This document shows positions 33,866 through 37,107 of a stretch of DNA of 37,107 nucleotides, one piece after another (position 1 is the first letter of the stretch; each line of letters begins with the position of its first letter). A program made the translations under genes and the position numbers. Under the pieces are notes generated by a model that had not been told where the DNA came from, did not search any database, and worked only from the letters and a program-made list of their open reading frames with translations. The stretch is from Bacteroidales bacterium UBA4284 (lineage in GTDB: Bacteria > Bacteroidota > Bacteroidia > Bacteroidales > UBA932). The DNA lies in NCBI GenBank assembly GCA_002395925.1, contig DGVM01000210.1, positions 1 through 37,107 on the forward strand, in the 5' to 3' direction.

Positions 33866-35382
33866 AAAGAGTCAGAGTAAGATTCGCGCCGTCCCCCACC
33901 GGGCCGCTCCACATGGGCGGAGTGCGCACAGCGCTGTATAACTATCTGTTCGCCAAGAAAAATGGAGGCGACTTTATCCTGCGCATAGAAGACACCGATT
34001 CGCACCGCTTCGTACCCGGCGCAGAGGAATACATCATCGAGTCGCTGCGCTGGTGCGGCATCATGCCCGACGAAGGCCTGGATGCAGACGGCAGGCTGGC
34101 TTCGGAAAAATCGGAGCGCAACCCCCATGCCCCTTACAGGCAGTCTGAGCGCAAGAGCATCTACAGGGCCTATGCCGAGCAGCTCGTAGCCGGCGGCTTC
34201 GCCTATTATGCCTTCGACACCGCAGAAGAGCTGGAAAAGGCTCGCGCAGAGGCGGAGGGCAAGGGTGAGACGTTCATCTACAGTGCAGCCACCCGTGGCG
34301 CACTCCGCAACTCGCTGACCCTTCCTGCAGAAGAAGTGGCCGCCCTGCTGAAGTCGCGCACCGACTGGACCATAAGGTTCAAGATGCCGCAGGACCGGGT
34401 TGTGGTCATGGAAGACATCATACGCGGACACATCGAGGTAAACAGCTCCACACTCGACGACAAGGTGCTCTGGAAAAGGGCCGATGAGCTGCCCACCTAC
34501 CATCTTGCCAACATAGTGGACGACCACCTGATGGAGATCAGCCACGTAATCCGCGGCGAGGAATGGCTGCCGTCACTGCCACTGCATTACCTCCTGTACG
34601 AGGCATTCGGCTGGGAGAGACCGGAGTTCGCCCATCTGCCCCTGCTGCTCAAGCCGGTAGGAAACGGCAAGCTGAGCAAGAGGGACGGCGACAAGATGGG
34701 ATTCCCCGTATTCCCTCTCAAGTGGGTCGCCCCCGACGGAGCCGAGAGCCGCGGATACCGCGAGGACGGATACTTCCCCGATGCTTTCGTGAATCTGCTT
34801 GCGCTTCTGGGTTGGAATCCTGGCACAGAACAGGAGATCTTCTCCATGGACGAGCTGATCGAGGCTTTCTCGCTCGAAAAGGTGGGCAAGTCCGGCGCCA
34901 AGTTCAACCCCGACAAAGCCAAGTGGTTCAATAAGGAGTACCTCCGTATGCGCTCCGACGAGGAGCTTACGGGCTTGTTCATGCCTATTCTGGCGGAACA
35001 TGGAATCAATGCCGAGCCTAACAGGGTGAAGGAAATCGTAGCCCTCATTAAGGAGAGAGCCACATTTGTATCCGATTTCTGGGATATAGCCTGGTATCTC
35101 TTCAAGGCTCCGGAAGAATACGTACAGAAAGATGCCGCCAAGTTCTGGAAAAGCGAGAATGTCCAGATGGCAGGCGAAGCACTCACGGCCACATCCTCCG
35201 CACAGGAAATGGAAGAATATATCCGTGCCAAGGAATGGCCCATGGGCAAGGTGATGAACTGCATACGCCTTGCTCTGACGGGTTCGTCCAACGGACTCGG
35301 AATAGCTGATATAATGCGTTTCATAGGCCGGGAGGAAGCCCTTGCACGCTTCCATAGGGCCGAAGAGCGGTTGATTATATAA
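33862..35382 (+). CDS. gltX: Glutamyl-tRNA synthetase
   Basis: Charges tRNA-Glu. 506 residues, class I synthetase. PSPTGPLHMGG carries the HIGH-type motif HMGG at 17-20, and KLSKR at 270-274 is the KMSKS-type loop. The anticodon-binding domain is present to the end. No zinc-binding cysteine cluster is seen. It overlaps ftsZ by 4 bases, so it appears to be translated from the dcw transcript, an uncommon neighbour for ftsZ. The structured gap at 35383-35619 follows. Confidence 0.95.
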   Translation: MKRVRVRFAPSPTGPLHMGGVRTALYNYLFAKKNGGDFILRIEDTDSHRFVPGAEEYIIESLRWCGIMPDEGLDADGRLASEKSERNPHAPYRQSERKSIYRAYAEQLVAGGFAYYAFDTAEELEKARAEAEGKGETFIYSAATRGALRNSLTLPAEEVAALLKSRTDWTIRFKMPQDRVVVMEDIIRGHIEVNSSTLDDKVLWKRADELPTYHLANIVDDHLMEISHVIRGEEWLPSLPLHYLLYEAFGWERPEFAHLPLLLKPVGNGKLSKRDGDKMGFPVFPLKWVAPDGAESRGYREDGYFPDAFVNLLALLGWNPGTEQEIFSMDELIEAFSLEKVGKSGAKFNPDKAKWFNKEYLRMRSDEELTGLFMPILAEHGINAEPNRVKEIVALIKERATFVSDFWDIAWYLFKAPEEYVQKDAAKFWKSENVQMAGEALTATSSAQEMEEYIRAKEWPMGKVMNCIRLALTGSSNGLGIADIMRFIGREEALARFHRAEERLII

Positions 35383-35388
35383 TGACGG

Positions 35389-35423
35389 GGCACGGGCTTT
35401 GGACAAGGTCCGGTCCCGTTGCC
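35389..35423 (+). terminator. First hairpin after gltX
   Basis: GGCACGGG (35389-35396) pairs with CCCGTTGCC (35415-35423) with one bulged T, and GGAC/GTCC (35401-35404, 35408-35411) forms a small stem inside. It starts 7 bases after the gltX stop. The downstream sequence (GACTTACTTTCCCCCC) has only a weak T run, so termination here is uncertain. Its CCGGTCCCG (35410-35418) can instead pair with 35472-35480. Confidence 0.4.
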
Positions 35424-35467
35424 GACTTACTTTCCCCCCGGCTGCAGCTTAGCGGCTGACTCTGAAT

Positions 35468-35550
35468 AGTCCGGGACCGGATGAAATCGACGCTGCGTTG
35501 TTTCTAGGGTTTAGCAGCTGAGACAGAAAACCGGTCCCGGGACTGTTTTA
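35468..35550 (+). terminator. Large stem-loop with T run, probable dcw/gltX terminator
   Basis: AGTCCGGGACCGG (35468-35480) pairs with CCGGTCCCGGGACT (35531-35544), 13 pairs with one bulged G, enclosing a 50-base loop; GTTTTATA follows. This is a strong intrinsic-terminator-like end for the transcript. The long loop and the alternative partner at 35410-35418 are unusual for a simple terminator. Confidence 0.58.
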
Positions 35551-35559
35551 TATAGGGGA

Positions 35560-35574
35560 ATTCCAGCTTGGAAT
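35560..35574. promoter_or_regulatory. Dyad ATTCCA-N3-TGGAAT, candidate operator
   Basis: A perfect 6-3-6 palindrome sits between the large stem-loop and the small lipoprotein gene, just upstream of TATTTG (35577-35582), a possible imperfect -7 element. It could be a repressor site for that gene. No regulator can be named. Confidence 0.35.
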
Positions 35575-35619
35575 GGTATTTGCGTATAGTCTCTTCAGAA
35601 GCTTTAAAACTATCCAATT

Positions 35620-36072
35620 ATGAAATCAATCAGAATCATCGCTTTGCTATTTACAGCAGCAATTTTCAGTACCGGATGTAGCAGATACTACTTCCCGGGG
35701 CCGAGTTCGGAGCGCAATTCAGGCATGACTGTGATCGATTACGAAGTCTCTTCGAGCAATTGGAGAGAGCTTAACGGAATGTTTGAGGTTGTGCTGAACG
35801 TGCCGCAAATCACCTATGACGTCGTGAACGACGGCAACGTACAGATATCCCGGCGTTACCCGGGCGAAAATAACGGGACCGATATCCTTACCCCCCTGCC
35901 GTGCATCAGGACCGATGTCACCCAAACCCAAGACGGCAGCGACTACTATTACACTACATTCATCGACTATGAATGGTCGGCGGGCACCGTAAGCATCTAC
36001 GTAACCACGTCGGACCTCTATACCGGCGACCGTCCCGGCACCATGTACTTCAGAGTGTTCGTGAACAACTGA
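35620..36072 (+). CDS. Small lipoprotein of unknown function
   Basis: 150 residues. A lipoprotein signal ends STGC with Cys20, followed by SRYYFPGPSSE. The mature part has alternating strands with aromatic residues (VIDYEVSSSNWRELNG, VVLNVPQITYDVV, DYYYTTFIDYEWS, GTMYFRVFVNN), suggesting a beta-sandwich found in many uncharacterised Bacteroidales proteins. No surface-export signal follows the Cys. It stands alone between two hairpins, with more AT-rich codon use than the dcw genes, and may be a later acquisition. Function not recognised. Confidence 0.7.
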   Translation: MKSIRIIALLFTAAIFSTGCSRYYFPGPSSERNSGMTVIDYEVSSSNWRELNGMFEVVLNVPQITYDVVNDGNVQISRRYPGENNGTDILTPLPCIRTDVTQTQDGSDYYYTTFIDYEWSAGTVSIYVTTSDLYTGDRPGTMYFRVFVNN

Positions 36073-36133
36073 TAGCTCAGCGTCCCCTTCGGGCCACCAC
36101 AAGAATCATCTTTCGCCTGTATATCAGCACTTA

Positions 36134-36174
36134 AGCACCGGACCCCTGGGAGTTTTTCCCAGGGGTCCGGTGCT
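36134..36174. terminator. Perfect palindrome between convergent genes
   Basis: AGCACCGGACCCCTGGG (36134-36150) and CCCAGGGGTCCGGTGCT (36158-36174) are exact complements; A36151 and T36157 add one more pair, leaving a 5-base loop. It sits between the convergent lipoprotein and outer-membrane protein genes and could stop transcription from both sides. Neither strand has a good T run after the stem, so a repeat element or mRNA 3'-end protection is also possible. Confidence 0.55.
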
Positions 36175-36188
36175 AATTACCACACTCG

Positions 36189-36785
36189 CTAAAATGTGTA
36201 ACTGAGATTGAGAGCTGTTGAAGTTTCTGTCGAAGAAAAACTGTAAAGACGCGTCACGGCGAAGTCACATTCCAAAGCTAAGCGGAAGCGCCACACCTGA
36301 ACTCCGATTCTACCGCCGATGATACCGTATGGATAATGGGTTAATTTGTTATTGTCAAGACGTTTGTAGATCATATATCCGGCTCCAGCGCCAACCCCGA
36401 TATATGGACTGGCAAGTCTTGTAGGGCAGATGTTATAATCGGCTAAGGCTTTAAGGGCGGCTTGGTTACAGAAAAAGTCAAATATCGGGTAACCCGGTCC
36501 CGTATAGGACGAATGGCCCTTGCCGCACTTGAAGTTCAACTGGCCTCCGACGTCAACGTGTTCGGTGAGTGCGTACCTGTATTCAAGATACACTCCAGGT
36601 CCGAATTCTCTTCCCGGGCCACCAACAGAACCGAGTATGCCGAACATATTAATTCCACCGCCGATTTCATAATGATGCGACCCTTCGTACAATTGGTCTC
36701 CGGTCCGTTTGGTCGATACGTCCTGTGCAAAAGCGCTGACTGAGACCGATATCAGGAACAAAGCGAAACAAAATATTCTTTTCAT
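36189..36785 (-). CDS. Outer-membrane beta-barrel protein, function unknown
   Basis: 198 residues from ATG at 36785. A Sec signal peptide (MKRIFCFALFLISVSVSAFAQ) precedes a series of amphipathic strands: YEIGGGINMFGI, FGPGVYLEYRYAL, VDVGGQLNFKCG, SPYIGVGAGAGYMIY, IIGGRIGVQVWRFRLALECDF and a C-terminal strand LNLSYTF with terminal Phe, as needed for Bam recognition. The size suggests about eight strands, OmpA/OmpW-like. The frame is open 20 codons further upstream, but that would include the dyad at 36793-36817 and no signal peptide start. Lower GC than the main cluster by eye. Confidence 0.72.
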   Translation of the reverse strand: MKRIFCFALFLISVSVSAFAQDVSTKRTGDQLYEGSHHYEIGGGINMFGILGSVGGPGREFGPGVYLEYRYALTEHVDVGGQLNFKCGKGHSSYTGPGYPIFDFFCNQAALKALADYNICPTRLASPYIGVGAGAGYMIYKRLDNNKLTHYPYGIIGGRIGVQVWRFRLALECDFAVTRLYSFSSTETSTALNLSYTF

Positions 36786-36792
36786 AAAATGA

Positions 36793-36817
36793 ATCTTTAT
36801 AACATCATAATAAAGAT
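36793..36817. promoter_or_regulatory. Dyad ATCTTTAT-N9-ATAAAGAT, candidate operator
   Basis: A perfect 8-9-8 palindrome lies 7 bases before the start codon of the leftward outer-membrane protein gene. On that strand it falls between any promoter and the ATG, a position typical of a repressor site or an mRNA leader hairpin (AT-rich, so a weak hairpin). Confidence 0.4.
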
Positions 36818-36953
36818 GCAAAAAACGCGCAAAACGTTTCGCCACTGACTATTTTTACCCGCAGCCAACCGAGCGGCTGCACCTCAGAAGATTGCAAGAG
36901 CTTGCATCTTCTTGATTCAGTATTGATTCGAAAGTTACCTTTTTTAAAGGGAC

Positions 36954-37100
36954 ATGCCCTGGGGATATATAGCGGTGGCGCTTAATTCTTTGTCTTTCAG
37001 CCACTTCCGCAATCTGCCTGCATGTTATTTGATGCAGGCAGATTGCGTAAGTGATTACGAACCAGGGAGTTGTCCGCCACCGACCTACAGGGAGGAGCAT
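36954..37100. repeat. Nested long inverted repeat at window edge
   Basis: The core arms at 37002-37023 and 37032-37053 match at 21 of 22 bases around an 8-base loop (key part GCAATCTGCCTGCAT). Outside it CGGTGGCG (36973-36980) pairs with CGCCACCG (37075-37082), then CCCTG (36957-36961) with CAGGG (37088-37092), then ATGC (36954-36957) with GCAT (37097-37100), sharing one base with the CCCTG arm. It could be a decayed mobile or palindromic repeat element or a structured RNA. The right flank is cut by the window. Confidence 0.6.
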
Positions 37101-37107
37101 ATAAAAG

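Larger units (their letters stand above)
36786..37107. other. Gene-free right end: dyad plus stacked hairpins
   Basis: No gene is supported in these 322 bases. From left to right the stretch holds a dyad upstream of the outer-membrane protein gene (36793-36817), a hairpin GCAGCC/GGCTGC (36861-36866, 36875-36880), a hairpin AAGATTGCAAG/CTTGCATCTT (36888-36898, 36901-36910) and a long nested inverted repeat (36954-37100). A promoter for the leftward gene should lie here, but no good TAnnTTTG was found. Confidence 0.7.

Noticed and set aside
18882..35382. Possible missing genes murF, ddl and murB inside the dcw cluster
   Set aside because: All junctions are too tight to hold them. Their absence agrees with what I know of Bacteroidota clusters, so they are probably elsewhere and this is not an oddity.
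36786..36850. Promoter for the leftward outer-membrane protein gene
   Set aside because: TTTG-like -33 candidates exist (minus strand near 36833-36830 and 36822-36819), but no acceptable TAnnTTTG lies at the right distance.
36855..37100. Minus-strand 81-codon frame at the right edge
   Set aside because: It coincides with the nested inverted repeats, so its sequence is dictated by the palindrome. It has no signal, domain or start context. It could be a fragment of a decayed element, but a gene cannot be supported.

Overview
The window looks like chromosomal DNA of a GC-rich Bacteroidales bacterium. An Alistipes-like or related gut lineage is an inference. Four things support this: the Bacteroidota -7 promoter element TAnnTTTG recurs in gene gaps, most starts lack a clear Shine-Dalgarno sequence, several families are typical of the phylum (NigD-like lipoprotein, Rpb6/omega-type RNA polymerase subunit, lipid-anchored OmpH, fused-gamma 2-oxoacid:ferredoxin oxidoreductase), and the dcw cluster has the Bacteroidota gene order. 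Coding density is very high and genes commonly overlap by 1-19 bases. The last ~1.5 kb is visibly more AT-rich and less dense.

Bases 1-7830 form a minus-strand operon read from right to left: nadK, uppS, bamA, skp, korA, korB and the start of gdhA, which is cut by the left edge. It joins NADP supply, the undecaprenyl carrier, outer-membrane protein assembly and a 2-oxoglutarate/glutamate node. A 44-base divergent gap separates nadK from pdxJ.

Bases 7875-18636 run on the plus strand. After pdxJ comes a long close-packed series: OmpH-like lipoprotein, glycosyltransferase, PBP1-fold protein, trxB, bamD, rpoZ-like, recN, Fur-family regulator, NigD-like lipoprotein, LEA-like lipoprotein, SPOR-domain protein and rpoN. 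It ends at two hairpins in the rpoN-mraZ gap.

Bases 18882-35382 are the division and cell-wall (dcw) cluster: mraZ, rsmH, ftsL-like, ftsI, murE, mraY, murD, ftsW, murG, murC, ftsQ, ftsA, ftsZ, followed by gltX overlapping ftsZ by 4 bases. It makes lipid II (MurE, MraY, MurD, MurG, MurC) and the divisome that uses it (FtsL, FtsI, FtsW, FtsQ, FtsA, FtsZ). murF, ddl and murB are not here. A 10-bp-periodic TGG repeat upstream of mraZ looks like a MraZ operator.

Bases 35383-37107 are an accessory-like tail: a structured gap, a small unknown lipoprotein, a strong palindrome, a convergent outer-membrane beta-barrel protein, and a stack of inverted repeats at the right edge.

The strongest candidates for something undescribed are a palindrome-ended repeat inserted in frame in murE (22686-22772), the MraZ-box array (about 18808-18845), the mutually exclusive RNA pairings after gltX (35389-35544) and the nested inverted repeats at 36861-37100. 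No complete mobile element, CRISPR array, tRNA or rRNA was seen.
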